Assembly: GCA_003545435.1 (NCBI GenBank)
Contig: DPYI01000013.1
Span: 1-27,861 of the forward strand
Length of the DNA: 27,861 nt
Direction: 5' to 3'
Source: Patescibacteria group bacterium
Lineage (GTDB): Bacteria; Patescibacteriota; Microgenomatia; UBA10105; UBA927
Shown: piece after piece, positions 13,160 through 21,139 of the stretch
Numbering within the stretch: the first letter of the stretch is position 1
Layout of the letters: the number at the start of each line of letters is the position of its first letter
Made by a program: the position numbers and the translations under genes
The notes under the pieces: generated by a model
The model's input: only the letters and a program-made list of their open reading frames with translations
Databases searched by the model: none
What the model was told of the DNA's origin: nothing

Positions 13160-13618
13160 TTATTGTGTGTCTTTATATCCGGTAACCGCCATATAGGCAC
13201 AACGGAGTGACTCCATACGAAGCCAATCTTCTTGAATTTGCGCCTCATCCAATTCCACATCTAATATTTCTGCATCTCTTGAAAGATCATCGGTTCTGAC
13301 CGGTCGGGCGAACCATCCAGATTCTGATTCTCCGTCCGGAACCATGAGTACCGTAACCTTTCCACCCAGTCGTTTTTCAGCGTCTTGAAGATGTCGTTCC
13401 GCTTGTTTTCCTTCTTTCGGTTTTAATCCCAGGAAACCCGATTTAGGCCTCAGAGGAATAACATTTCCTTGAATAGTGTTCCACCACGGGGCGTCTGCTT
13501 GTTCTCCGTCGATAACCCAGCCCCGCGGTACGCCTTTTTTATTTCCACGATCCATAAAAGTTGGTCGAACGTTATCCAAATATCGGAGTACATTCCTCCA
13601 TGCTTCTTGATTAGCCAT
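13160..13618 (-). CDS. Small soluble protein of unknown function (152 aa)
   Basis: Begins MANQEAWRNVLRYLDNVRPTF. The Shine-Dalgarno AAAGGA lies about 9 nt upstream, so it is a leadered gene. Acidic, with several Trp and a basic loop (RPKSGFLGLKPKEGKQ). There is no signal peptide or membrane helix. The C-terminal half (DVELDEAQIQEDWLRMESLR) is probably helical. It is convergent with wecG and divergent from the GT4 gene. No family recognised. Confidence 0.75.
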   Translation of the reverse strand: MANQEAWRNVLRYLDNVRPTFMDRGNKKGVPRGWVIDGEQADAPWWNTIQGNVIPLRPKSGFLGLKPKEGKQAERHLQDAEKRLGGKVTVLMVPDGESESGWFARPVRTDDLSRDAEILDVELDEAQIQEDWLRMESLRCAYMAVTGYKDTQ

Positions 13619-13745
13619 AAATAGTATTCCTTTCTTTTTAAAATTTTATTAAAAAACTGCCATAATCAGTGAGGCAGCCGGTCATATCTTTCCATAAAAT
13701 CCGGCATTGTCAAGAATACGCCTTGTGCTTCCCTGTGAAATTCGA

Positions 13746-13758
13746 GATAATTGACTGT
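13746..13758 (+). promoter_or_regulatory. -10 box of the first GT4 gene, leaderless
   Basis: GATAAT (13746-13751) lies 7 nt before ATG 13759. A weak -35 (TTGTGC) sits 17 nt further up. Confidence 0.5.
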
Positions 13759-14823
13759 ATGCGTATTGCCATGCTTGCTCCGTTTGAGGAACCGGTGCCG
13801 CCGAAAAAATACGGCGGAACGGAGCTGGTTATATACAATCTGATTACGGAACTGGTAAAGATGGGGCATGATGTGACGTTGTTTGGTACAGGGGATGCCG
13901 AAGTACCCTGCCGGCTGGAAGCGATTTTTCCTGCGTCTATCCGTACACTTCCTCCGTTTGATACGGACCAAAAAGCGCGGGAAGCGGTCAAATGGGTTGG
14001 GATCGGGAATGTGCTTCGGAAGTTAGCAAACGAACCGTTTGACATCATTCATAACCACAATGGCTGGAGATTCCTATCCGTTTCTTCGTGTGTCCGCCGG
14101 CCCATCGTGACCACGCTCCATGGACCGATGGATCAGGTATACCAGCAGGTCGTGTTTTCTTCGTCACCGGATTTTGCCTTTATTTCCATTTCCGATAATC
14201 AGCGTGTAGCATATCCCACTCTTCAGTATGTCCAAACCGTCTATAACGGTATTGACGTTTCCAAATTTCCATTTTCCGAAAAAGCAGGGGGTTATCTTTG
14301 CCTCCTCGGCCGTTTTTCTCCGGAAAAAGGAGTGAAAGAAGCAATCAAGATAGCCCGTATGACAGGAATGCCCCTCAAAATTGCAGCAAAAATAGATTTT
14401 GTCGACCGGCAGTTTTATGAAAGCGTGAAGCCGGAAATTGATGGAAGACAGATCCAATTTGTGGGTGAAATCAGCTTTGAAGAAAAAACAGACCTTCTCA
14501 AAAACGCGTATGCACTCCTTGCACCCATTCAATGGGAAGAACCGTTCGGTCTAAATGTCATTGAGTCGATGGCTTGCGGGACGCCGGTTGTCGGCACCAA
14601 AAGAGGATCGTTTCCCGAACTTATTGAACAGGGGAAAACCGGATTTTTGGGAACGACGGCGGAGGAACTTGCTTCCTTTGTTTCTCACATTCCCATGATT
14701 AAACGGCTGGACTGCCGAAAAGCCGTTGAAGAACGGTTTACGAGTACCATTATGGCAGAAGGATATCTTCAGGCATATCAACGCGTACTGGAAAAATTCG
14801 GTACGGGGAAAAACAGCGTATGA
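13759..14823 (+). CDS. GT4-family glycosyltransferase (354 aa)
   Basis: GT-B fold retaining glycosyltransferase. The N-terminal acceptor half begins MRIAMLAPFEEPVPPKKYGGTE with the Gly-Gly loop. The C-terminal donor half has LGRFSPEKG and the E-x7-E motif in WEEPFGLNVIESMACGTPVVG, followed by GSFPELIEQGKTGFLG. No membrane segment; probably works on the cytoplasmic face. Start 13759 is set by the -10 box 7 nt upstream and by the family's usual N-terminus; the frame continues to 13669 but those residues fit nothing. Its stop overlaps the next start as ATGA, so the two GTs are translationally coupled. Donor and acceptor unknown. Confidence 0.92.
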   Translation: MRIAMLAPFEEPVPPKKYGGTELVIYNLITELVKMGHDVTLFGTGDAEVPCRLEAIFPASIRTLPPFDTDQKAREAVKWVGIGNVLRKLANEPFDIIHNHNGWRFLSVSSCVRRPIVTTLHGPMDQVYQQVVFSSSPDFAFISISDNQRVAYPTLQYVQTVYNGIDVSKFPFSEKAGGYLCLLGRFSPEKGVKEAIKIARMTGMPLKIAAKIDFVDRQFYESVKPEIDGRQIQFVGEISFEEKTDLLKNAYALLAPIQWEEPFGLNVIESMACGTPVVGTKRGSFPELIEQGKTGFLGTTAEELASFVSHIPMIKRLDCRKAVEERFTSTIMAEGYLQAYQRVLEKFGTGKNSV

Positions 14824-15986
14824 ATCTTGGGATGTTTATTACCCCAAACCACACCGTACCGCCTGATGATCCGGCGATTGCAGCTCCATGGCACATCGTC
14901 GGAGCACTTTCTGATGAATTGACACGGAGAAACAGATTTGTTGTTTCTCTTTTTGCTCCCATAGGATCAAAAACAACGGCCAGTCTTTATGATTTTAGTA
15001 CGCCTCCGACCATCCGCACGGCATCCTCATTGTCAAAAGATGCATACCAGAAAAAAGAAGCGGATGACGAAGCAGTGTTTTTTCACCGTATGATGGAAGT
15101 TGGGAAAGAAAAGAACATCCATCTTTTTCATCTTCATCAGGCTCTTCGCATGTATCCGCTGATTTTAAGGGCACCGAAAGAGTGCTTGTTTCTTATCACG
15201 CTCCATGATCCGATGACGGGGAAAAAACGCGATGCGGTTTTGGAACTCTCCACTCTCTCCAACTGTTTTTTTGTCAGCATATCAAACAGCCAAAGGAGTG
15301 ACGTCAAAGCGGATTTTGCAGGAACGGTGTATCACGGACTGGACCTGGGAAAGTTTCCTTTTTCAGCAAGCGAGGCGTATGGATTTTCCGTTTTCGGGAG
15401 GATCATACCGGTTAAAGGTCAGGATGATGCGATTGAAGCGTGCAAACGGGTCGGAGCGCCATTAACCATTATCGGCCAAGCGGTACGGGATACTGAGGAA
15501 AACAGAACATTTTGGGAAAAACATATTTTACCTCAAATTGATGATTCGCATATCCGCTACGTGCCTTTTATTCATCGGGGCGATCTCCCCCCCTACTACC
15601 AGCGCACAAAAGCAATTCTCATGCCCATCAAATGGGAAGAGCCGTTTGGCCTCGTCATGATTGAAGCAATGTCCTCTGGGACGCCGGTCGTTGCCTATAA
15701 CCGGGGGAGCGTTCCTGAAATTATAAAAGATGGTGTCACGGGGTTTATCATTGATCCGGATCCGTCAGCAGACGGACAGGTTCCAGGTCGGACCGGTAAG
15801 GGGACATGGGTGATAAAAAAACAAGGAGTTGATGGACTTGTGGAAGCCATGGGTCGGATTGGAGAAATCGACCGGCTGGCATGCCGAAAACACGTTGAGG
15901 AACATTTTACTGTAGAAACAATGGCTACAGGCTATGAAACAATCTACGAGAAAATCCTTAGGGGCCGTTCGCAAATAATTTCATAG
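14820..15986 (+). CDS. GT4-family glycosyltransferase, second of a coupled pair (388 aa)
   Basis: Paralogue of the preceding GT, starting inside its stop codon (4-nt overlap). The N-terminus MNLGMFITPNHTVPPDDPAIAAPWH corresponds to the acceptor domain. The donor domain has VFGRIIPVKGQDDA and the E-x7-E motif in WEEPFGLVMIEAMSSGTPVVAY, then GSVPEIIKDGVTGFIID. Right after this, residues about 314-324 (PSADGQVPGRT) come from a family C-like palindrome and look like extra loop sequence before GTWVIKKQGVDGLVEA. Two related GTs in a pair may act in sequence or together (inference). Soluble. The 3' end runs into a hairpin. Confidence 0.92.
   Translation: MNLGMFITPNHTVPPDDPAIAAPWHIVGALSDELTRRNRFVVSLFAPIGSKTTASLYDFSTPPTIRTASSLSKDAYQKKEADDEAVFFHRMMEVGKEKNIHLFHLHQALRMYPLILRAPKECLFLITLHDPMTGKKRDAVLELSTLSNCFFVSISNSQRSDVKADFAGTVYHGLDLGKFPFSASEAYGFSVFGRIIPVKGQDDAIEACKRVGAPLTIIGQAVRDTEENRTFWEKHILPQIDDSHIRYVPFIHRGDLPPYYQRTKAILMPIKWEEPFGLVMIEAMSSGTPVVAYNRGSVPEIIKDGVTGFIIDPDPSADGQVPGRTGKGTWVIKKQGVDGLVEAMGRIGEIDRLACRKHVEEHFTVETMATGYETIYEKILRGRSQIIS
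15761..15776. repeat. Family C palindrome variant inside the GT4 gene
   Basis: TCCGTCAGCAGACGGA: the same outer arms as 5130-5145 with two centre differences. Read in frame. Confidence 0.65.
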
Positions 15987-16004
15987 GTATTTGCGATTAC
16001 GGCC
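15963..16004. repeat. Hairpin spanning the GT4 stop codon
   Basis: Arms GGCCGT-T-CGCAAATA (15963-15977) and TATTTGCG-A-TT-ACGGCC (15988-16004) give a 15-bp stem with a 2-nt bulge. The stop codon is in the loop. No T-run follows, so it is a structure or repeat, not a clear terminator. Confidence 0.5.
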
Positions 16005-16184
16005 ATAAGTGTCGCATTCTCAATAAAAACACGTATTAAGTTATTAACGGATGCGACCTAAAAGAACGGTCTTCATAAGATATTTCTTCTCTTTGAATAT
16101 ACTATTATCAGATGTTTTTTTTGCACAGTATAATTTTTTGGCTGGTGAGCGCATTGACAAAATATGGTATGATAAAATGTACAT

Positions 16185-17495
16185 ATGGTGAAACGCATTG
16201 CAGTATTTACTGATAACGCAGACCCGCTGGCAGCGTTGGGCGGTATTGAAAGCGGCGGAGAAAATGTCTATGTCAACGAGCTTTGCCGCGCGCTTTCCCG
16301 TTTTGGCTGGACCATCGATATTTATACGCGGTGGTCTTCCCCAAAAACCGCGCAAATTGCCAAAATCGGAGAAAACGTACGCGTCATCAGGCTTGCCGCA
16401 GGCCCGTTGGAATTTGTCAGCAAAGACAAACTGTTTCCGCACATGCCCACATATATCCAGAATTTTTTGGCATACCGCGAAAAAAATAAACTTGAGTACC
16501 TTCTGGTTCACGGCAATTATTATCTGTCTTCCTGGGCTGCGGTTCACATCGGGAAAATGCTCCGGATTCCGTCTCTTTCCACGTTCCATTCATTGGGGAT
16601 TGTGAAACATAATGCTCTGAACTCCAAAGATCCCTCGCCCAAAGACCGGATTTCCGTTGAGCTTGAAGTGATGAACGGAGCTGACCGAATCGTTGCTACC
16701 AGTCCGGTGATGAAGGATGAGATCCAAAAATATTATGAGGTAAACGGGAAAAAGATTGCTGTTATCCCGGGCGGAGTCAATCTCAAGCGGTTTCAGCCGC
16801 TTTCCCAGATTTTAGCCCGCCGCATCCAAAACATTAACACAAACCGCCTGATTGTGCTTTACATCGGACGGTTTGAGGAGCGTAAAGGCATCGAGACGCT
16901 CCTTTTTGCGATGGATGAACTTGCCAAACGCATGCAGGATAAGCGGAAAATTTTACGGTTGTACGTTATCGGCGGAGAAAAAAGAAGGAAATGGAAAAAA
17001 GAAAAAGATACGCCAGAGAGAAAGGAGCGCGAGCGCCTCATGAAAATAGTGGAAACGCTGGGTATTAAGGATATCGTGCGGTTTGTGGGAGGGGAACAAC
17101 GGGAATATCTGCAGTACTATTACGCAGCAGCCGACGTGACGGTTGTCCCTTCCTATTACGAACCGTTTGGGTTGGTGCCTCTGGAGTCTATGGCGTGCGG
17201 GACGCCGGTGGTGGCCTCAAAAGTCGGCGGTATGCAATGGACGATTAAAGACGGAAAAACCGGCTATCTGGTCCCTCCCAAAAATGTCCATGCATTTGCC
17301 GAAAAAATCGGGTATCTTTTGGAGCACTACGCGACGAGAAAACATATGCGGGAAAACGGCATAGAGAGGACCAGGCGGTTTTTCGGATGGGAAGCGGTTG
17401 CTTCACAGATGTCCTTACTCTATAACGACATCATTATCGAAAATTTTTACCGGCAGCTTTTCGGAAAATCCCCGAAAAACGGCGAAATAAAATAA
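16185..17495 (+). CDS. GT4-family glycosyltransferase, sucrose-phosphate-synthase-like (436 aa)
   Basis: GT-B glycosyltransferase of a subtype different from the pair before it. The N-terminal GGIESGGENVYVNELCRALSR resembles the glycine loop of sucrose synthase/sucrose-phosphate synthase and MshA-type enzymes. The donor site has IGRFEERKGIETLL, YYEPFGLVPLESMACGTPVV (E-x7-E), then GGMQWTIKDGKTGYLVPP. A basic stretch (RRKWKKEKDTPERKERER) lies at about 268-285. The start fits TAAAAT 6 nt upstream. A 15-bp palindrome begins right after the stop. The substrate is undetermined; sequence alone does not prove sucrose chemistry. Confidence 0.92.
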   Translation: MVKRIAVFTDNADPLAALGGIESGGENVYVNELCRALSRFGWTIDIYTRWSSPKTAQIAKIGENVRVIRLAAGPLEFVSKDKLFPHMPTYIQNFLAYREKNKLEYLLVHGNYYLSSWAAVHIGKMLRIPSLSTFHSLGIVKHNALNSKDPSPKDRISVELEVMNGADRIVATSPVMKDEIQKYYEVNGKKIAVIPGGVNLKRFQPLSQILARRIQNINTNRLIVLYIGRFEERKGIETLLFAMDELAKRMQDKRKILRLYVIGGEKRRKWKKEKDTPERKERERLMKIVETLGIKDIVRFVGGEQREYLQYYYAAADVTVVPSYYEPFGLVPLESMACGTPVVASKVGGMQWTIKDGKTGYLVPPKNVHAFAEKIGYLLEHYATRKHMRENGIERTRRFFGWEAVASQMSLLYNDIIIENFYRQLFGKSPKNGEIK

Positions 17496-17526
17496 TAGCT
17501 TCAAAAGGAACTTCCTTTTGAAGCTA
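17496..17526. repeat. AAGG-N5-CCTT palindrome (family D, copy 1)
   Basis: Perfect 15-bp arms around one base, starting at the base after the GT4 stop; tip AAGG-AACTT-CCTT, outer arm TAGCTTCA. It is followed by AATTTTA, a weak terminator at best. Related to 19141-19173. Confidence 0.85.
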
Positions 17527-17558
17527 AATTTTATACAATTAACAGGAGTTATGCACTC

Positions 17559-17598
17559 TGTCATCGCGAGGATCCGCTGGCTGTGGATCGTAATGACA
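17559..17598. repeat. TGTCAT...ATGACA inverted repeat
   Basis: Imperfect inverted repeat of the TGTCAT-CGCGAGGATCC / GGATCG-TAATGACA type, like a dispersed 'GTCATTGCGAGGA' repeat known from many bacterial genomes (from memory). Intergenic before glgA. Confidence 0.45.
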
Positions 17599-17703
17599 AG
17601 GTAATCAACAAGGTATTGCGTAAGTCCAGATGTTAATATATATCACTATTAGGATATAGGTCTCTTTTTTTCCTCCCTCTTACCTCATGCCTCTTAACTC
17701 ATG

Positions 17704-17715
17704 TAATATAGATAT
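17704..17715 (+). promoter_or_regulatory. glgA -10 box, leaderless
   Basis: TAATAT (17704-17709) followed by 6 nt and ATG 17716. Confidence 0.5.
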
Positions 17716-19125
17716 ATGAAGGTATTATTTGCCACGTCCGAGTGCGTGCCGTTTTACAAACTCGGGGGATTAGGAGATGTGAGCTATGCTCTCCCCGTGG
17801 CGTTGTCAAAACTCGGCATTTCCATGACAGTGACGCTTCCATACTACGAGGCAATTCGCATCAAGAAAAATATCTCCTGCATCGGCCCATTAGCAGTTGA
17901 TTATCGGGGGAAGCGGGAACTGGTATTTGTTTTTCAGACAACAATCCCCGGATCACAGGTACGCGTTTTGCTGTTCCGACATCCGAGACTTGCCGCCTAC
18001 GAGATACCGTCTTTTCTTTTTTTCTGCCGGTGTGTTGCCAGTTATATTGGGGTCAGGGAATCATTTGATATTCTTCACTGCAATGACTGGCACATGGCTC
18101 TCATTCCTGTTCTTTTAGGGGAAGAAAATAAAATCCGGAAAGGGAAATATACCCTTCAGGCGAGAGAGAGAAAAACGATAATGACCATCCACAATCTTCT
18201 GTACCAGGGGTCAGTGCCGGTCCATGTCCTTTCAGACATCGGCGTTCCTCTCTCTGTTGTCCATCCTTTGATCGGACTGTCGGGGAAACGCGAAGTTAAT
18301 CTTTTCCGAGAAGGCTTGGAGTATGCGGATGTTATAACGACCGTATCCCCCTCGTATGCGCGGGAAATTTTAATGCCCGCATTCGGCCCCCATGTCTATG
18401 ATGTACTGCGAAGAAGAAGCGATGCCGTCATAGGCATCTTAAACGGCATTGATACGGCTCTCTGGAATCCGGGCAGCGACCGGTTTATTCCAAAACACTA
18501 TACGTTCCGCACTGTCTTTCGCGGGAAGGAAGAAAATAAAAAGAGGCTGCAAAAGGCAGTCCGGCTTCCCACAACCGATGAGCTTCTGTTTGGATTTGTC
18601 GGCCGGATTGAACCGAAGCAGAAAGGCGTTGACCTTATTATTGAAGCAGTCAAGCGGATGCCGAAAAAGAATTTTCAGATTGTCCTTTTGGGGACGGGCA
18701 ACAGCAAACAGGTCAAAGAACTTGAAGCCATTGACCGTCAGCAAACACACATTGCTTACATCTCAACATTTGATGAGCGGTTGGCTAGGCGTATTTTTGC
18801 AGGGAGCGATGTGCTTCTGGTCCCTTCCAGATTTGAACCGTGCGGATTAACGCAGATGATCGCGATGCGGTACGGCGCGATTCCGCTGGTCAGGAAAACC
18901 GGGGGGCTTGCTGATTCGGTGGAGGACGGAAAAACGGGGTTTGTTTTTGATGAGTACCACGTGGAGGATCTGTGCAAAACCATGTGGAAAGCAATTACCC
19001 TCCGGGAGGATGAACCCACGGAATGGCATGCGATGGTCAGGCGCGTGATGAGAGAAGATTTTTCATGGGACCGAAGCGCACGGGAATATGTGAAAGTGTA
19101 TAAAAGGCTTTTAGCACAATCGTAA
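17716..19125 (+). CDS. glgA: Glycogen/starch synthase (GT5)
   Basis: 469 aa, full length for GlgA (about 470-480). It transfers glucose from ADP- or UDP-glucose to the end of an alpha-1,4-glucan. The N-terminal MKVLFATSECVPFYKLGGLGDV has the K-x-G-G-L-G-D substrate loop, HCNDWHMALIPVLL and IMTIHNLLYQG are the conserved His/Asn regions, and the C-terminal half has FVGRIEPKQKGVDLI and PSRFEPCGLTQMIAMRYGAIPLVRKTGGLADSV with the catalytic Glu. No glgB, glgC or glgP lies nearby, so ADP-glucose supply is not shown. It follows three GT4 genes. A true intrinsic terminator follows. In CPR bacteria a GlgA homologue may make a storage or exported glucan; this is inference. Confidence 0.95.
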   Translation: MKVLFATSECVPFYKLGGLGDVSYALPVALSKLGISMTVTLPYYEAIRIKKNISCIGPLAVDYRGKRELVFVFQTTIPGSQVRVLLFRHPRLAAYEIPSFLFFCRCVASYIGVRESFDILHCNDWHMALIPVLLGEENKIRKGKYTLQARERKTIMTIHNLLYQGSVPVHVLSDIGVPLSVVHPLIGLSGKREVNLFREGLEYADVITTVSPSYAREILMPAFGPHVYDVLRRRSDAVIGILNGIDTALWNPGSDRFIPKHYTFRTVFRGKEENKKRLQKAVRLPTTDELLFGFVGRIEPKQKGVDLIIEAVKRMPKKNFQIVLLGTGNSKQVKELEAIDRQQTHIAYISTFDERLARRIFAGSDVLLVPSRFEPCGLTQMIAMRYGAIPLVRKTGGLADSVEDGKTGFVFDEYHVEDLCKTMWKAITLREDEPTEWHAMVRRVMREDFSWDRSAREYVKVYKRLLAQS

Positions 19126-19140
19126 AACATGGAGAGATAA

Positions 19141-19180
19141 TCAGCTTCACAAGGCCTGTCCTTGTGAAGCTGAGTTTTTT
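19141..19180 (+). terminator. glgA terminator, AAGG-N5-CCTT palindrome (family D, copy 2)
   Basis: A 14-bp perfect stem TCAGCTTCACAAGG / CCTTGTGAAGCTGA with loop CCTGT is followed by GTTTTTT. The arm shares AGCTTCA-x-AAGG with copy 1 after the GT4 gene; the differing base pair (C-G here, A-T there) is changed on both sides, keeping the stem. Confidence 0.85.
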
Positions 19181-19332
19181 CCCCATCTGTATTATTTATA
19201 TATTTAGCGGATAGCGAATTTTGGGGTAATAAGGTACAATGACTTAGACAGCAACACAACGTTACTTCGTTACATCGCAATTATCGTAGCATCGTTACAG
19301 CGCAAAACAATGTAACAATGTAACAATTTTTT
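19181..19332. other. Repeat-rich gap upstream of the four-helix-bundle gene
   Basis: No gene is visible. The last part holds many GTTAC/GTAAC words in both orientations, ending in two AATGTAAC units directly before the start codon. I see no clear -10 box or Shine-Dalgarno. Confidence 0.4.
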
Positions 19333-19668
19333 ATGTCTTTTCACGAACATAAACTGTGGCAGGAAGCGTATGTCGCGCTCATGGATACCCATGAGGCATT
19401 GGAGGGAGATTTTGAAGATCCCGAAGAAGAAATTGTCCAACAGGTGCTTGAGAGCGCGACGACACTTTCTGCAAAAATTGCTGATGGCCTTTCGCGCCTG
19501 GACCGTAGATTCGGAAGGCAAATTCTTCTGGATGCAGTCGGTATGGTCGCGGTTGTCCGAACCCATCTGGCAGTTGCGTGGGGCAGAGGACTGGTGACAG
19601 ATGAAACGTTTCGGGCGCTCGACGGGAAATACGACGCATTGGGGATAGCGCTGCAGCAGACAAGATAG
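19333..19668 (+). CDS. Four-helix bundle protein (23S rRNA IVS-protein type)
   Basis: 111 aa with the family's opening, F-x-x-x-K-L-W-Q-E-A-Y, followed by four amphipathic helices with the ALxxLSAKIADGLSR-type middle and a closing helix. Homologues are encoded in intervening sequences of some bacterial 23S rRNA genes and are also widespread as free-standing genes in CPR genomes; their function is unknown. Here it is free-standing, with no rRNA nearby. The start has neither a Shine-Dalgarno nor a -10 box in the usual leaderless position. Confidence 0.8.
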   Translation: MSFHEHKLWQEAYVALMDTHEALEGDFEDPEEEIVQQVLESATTLSAKIADGLSRLDRRFGRQILLDAVGMVAVVRTHLAVAWGRGLVTDETFRALDGKYDALGIALQQTR

Positions 19669-19687
19669 TTCCATTCAGAATAACTCC

Positions 19688-19718
19688 TTGACTTACAGCG
19701 GATATCTGTGTCCATAAT
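19688..19718 (+). promoter_or_regulatory. Promoter of the Cys-rich membrane protein gene
   Basis: TTGACT (19688-19693), 19-nt spacer, CATAAT (19713-19718), then 9 nt to ATG 19728, so the leader is at most a few bases. Confidence 0.5.
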
Positions 19719-19727
19719 AGATATATT

Positions 19728-21101
19728 ATGGACACCCGTTCCCGCAAACTCAATCCCAAGCAGGGAATTGTGCTTCTTTTCCTTCTTCTTGTCATTCCCG
19801 TGGGAATTTATATGTATCAGACACAAAATGTCGGGGAGACCAGGAGTCAGGCAGGAAGCGTTGGACCCGCTGATTGGTTAAAGAGGATTGGGCAGGGAAG
19901 GCAAAATCCAGCTAGTCTGCTTAATTCCCTGCAGGGAACAGGGAATAGTAAAATTCCTACCCGCACTCCGACCTCTACCCGTACTCCTACCTCAACCCCT
20001 ACGCCAACGAAGTCTATCATCGACCGCTGCAACACCGGTTGCACCTCTGATGCAGCGTGCGGAGAAGGAATGGTCTGTACACAGGAAGGAGCTGGAGGGA
20101 AATGCAGAAATGCTCAGTGCTATGGGGTGGAGGATTGCTGGTGTTACAAAACTGCCAGTCCGACTCCCACGCCGTCCTGCAACAGTACATGCCTTACTGA
20201 TCAGCAGTGCGGGGAAACCATGATTTGCGTAAAAACAGCCAGCGGAAATAAATGCAGAAACCCCCAGTGCTACGGCATAGAAGACTGTCTTTGTTATACG
20301 ACCCTCACATCTCCCACTCCGACCAGCCAGCCCACTCCGACCGGTTATGAAGCTCCCACCCCGACACCCTACTCTTATTTTATTCCGACTCCGACTGCAT
20401 GGGTTATCACGACACGACAGGGAACAGCGACTCCCACTCCCACCCCGCCTCTCATGCTTTTGGCTGACATTCTCTCCCTTTCTCCGACGCCGGTATTTTT
20501 GCCGACTGTCGGATTACTAGAGGATAAAACCGCTCTCCCTATGCTTACCATCGATCCTTTCTACAACACAAAAAAGCAAACCAACCCCATGATTGCCCTG
20601 TCAGGCACCAGTGACCCTGACGCCCAGCTTGATATCAGCATTTTTCCTGACGGAATAACGACGATTGTGATAGCGGACTCCATGGGTAACTGGAAATATA
20701 CCGTCCCTAAGAAGCTTCCCAACGGCGCCAAACAGCTGACCATAATTGCACGCACGCAAAAAGGCGGACAGATGACTAAAACCGAAAACTTCACCGTCGT
20801 TGGGGCATACCAGTTCCCGTTTGCAGCTATCGTTTTCAGTCTCCTTTTAGCGTTGGGAGTTGGAGGGTATATCCTGTATCAGAAAAAATTGGCCCGATCC
20901 CAAAAAACTCCGCCGCCCTCATCAACCGGTCCGACACCCGTACCGGAGTTTGTCCCGCCGGAACAGGTTATGGATGAAGATCAATCCATCTCGCATCCGG
21001 ATGCCGGCCTTCCCCAAAGTATCGAACAGCCTGCTTCTTCGGTTGGGGGAATCCAGGATCTGCCTCCCGCAACACAACCACCATCAAAGGAGACCGTATA
21101 A
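19728..21101 (+). CDS. Surface protein with two Cys-rich repeats, Thr-Pro linkers and Ig-like domain
   Basis: 457 aa. An N-terminal membrane helix (about 13-29) is followed by a Thr-Pro-rich linker. Two eight-Cys repeats of about 40 residues lie at about 101-140 and 150-190, both of the form C-N-x-(G/S)-x-C-(x)5-C-G-x-x-M-(V/I)-C ... K-C-R-N-x-Q-C-Y-G-(V/I)-E-D-C-x-C-Y. A second Thr-Pro linker and an Ig-like beta domain (about 271-355, with SGTSDPDAQLDISIFPDG and WKYTVPKKLPNGAKQLTI) follow. A second membrane helix (about 362-384) precedes a Pro-rich cytoplasmic tail. This topology puts the Cys repeats and the Ig domain outside. The Thr-Pro linkers match those of the cohesin proteins downstream. 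Role unknown; adhesion or envelope structure is plausible. Confidence 0.82.
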   Translation: MDTRSRKLNPKQGIVLLFLLLVIPVGIYMYQTQNVGETRSQAGSVGPADWLKRIGQGRQNPASLLNSLQGTGNSKIPTRTPTSTRTPTSTPTPTKSIIDRCNTGCTSDAACGEGMVCTQEGAGGKCRNAQCYGVEDCWCYKTASPTPTPSCNSTCLTDQQCGETMICVKTASGNKCRNPQCYGIEDCLCYTTLTSPTPTSQPTPTGYEAPTPTPYSYFIPTPTAWVITTRQGTATPTPTPPLMLLADILSLSPTPVFLPTVGLLEDKTALPMLTIDPFYNTKKQTNPMIALSGTSDPDAQLDISIFPDGITTIVIADSMGNWKYTVPKKLPNGAKQLTIIARTQKGGQMTKTENFTVVGAYQFPFAAIVFSLLLALGVGGYILYQKKLARSQKTPPPSSTGPTPVPEFVPPEQVMDEDQSISHPDAGLPQSIEQPASSVGGIQDLPPATQPPSKETV

Positions 21102-21139
21102 TGGTGTTTCAGTTTTATTTTTGATATTTTTATATTGGT

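Noticed and set aside
15963..16004. Hairpin at the end of the second GT4 as an intrinsic terminator
   Set aside because: The stem is strong, but the stop codon lies in its loop and no T-run follows.
16154..16173. TTGACA and TATGAT before the third GT4 gene as a -35/-10 pair
   Set aside because: They are only 8 nt apart, too close for a standard promoter; TAAAAT 6 nt before the ATG is the better -10.
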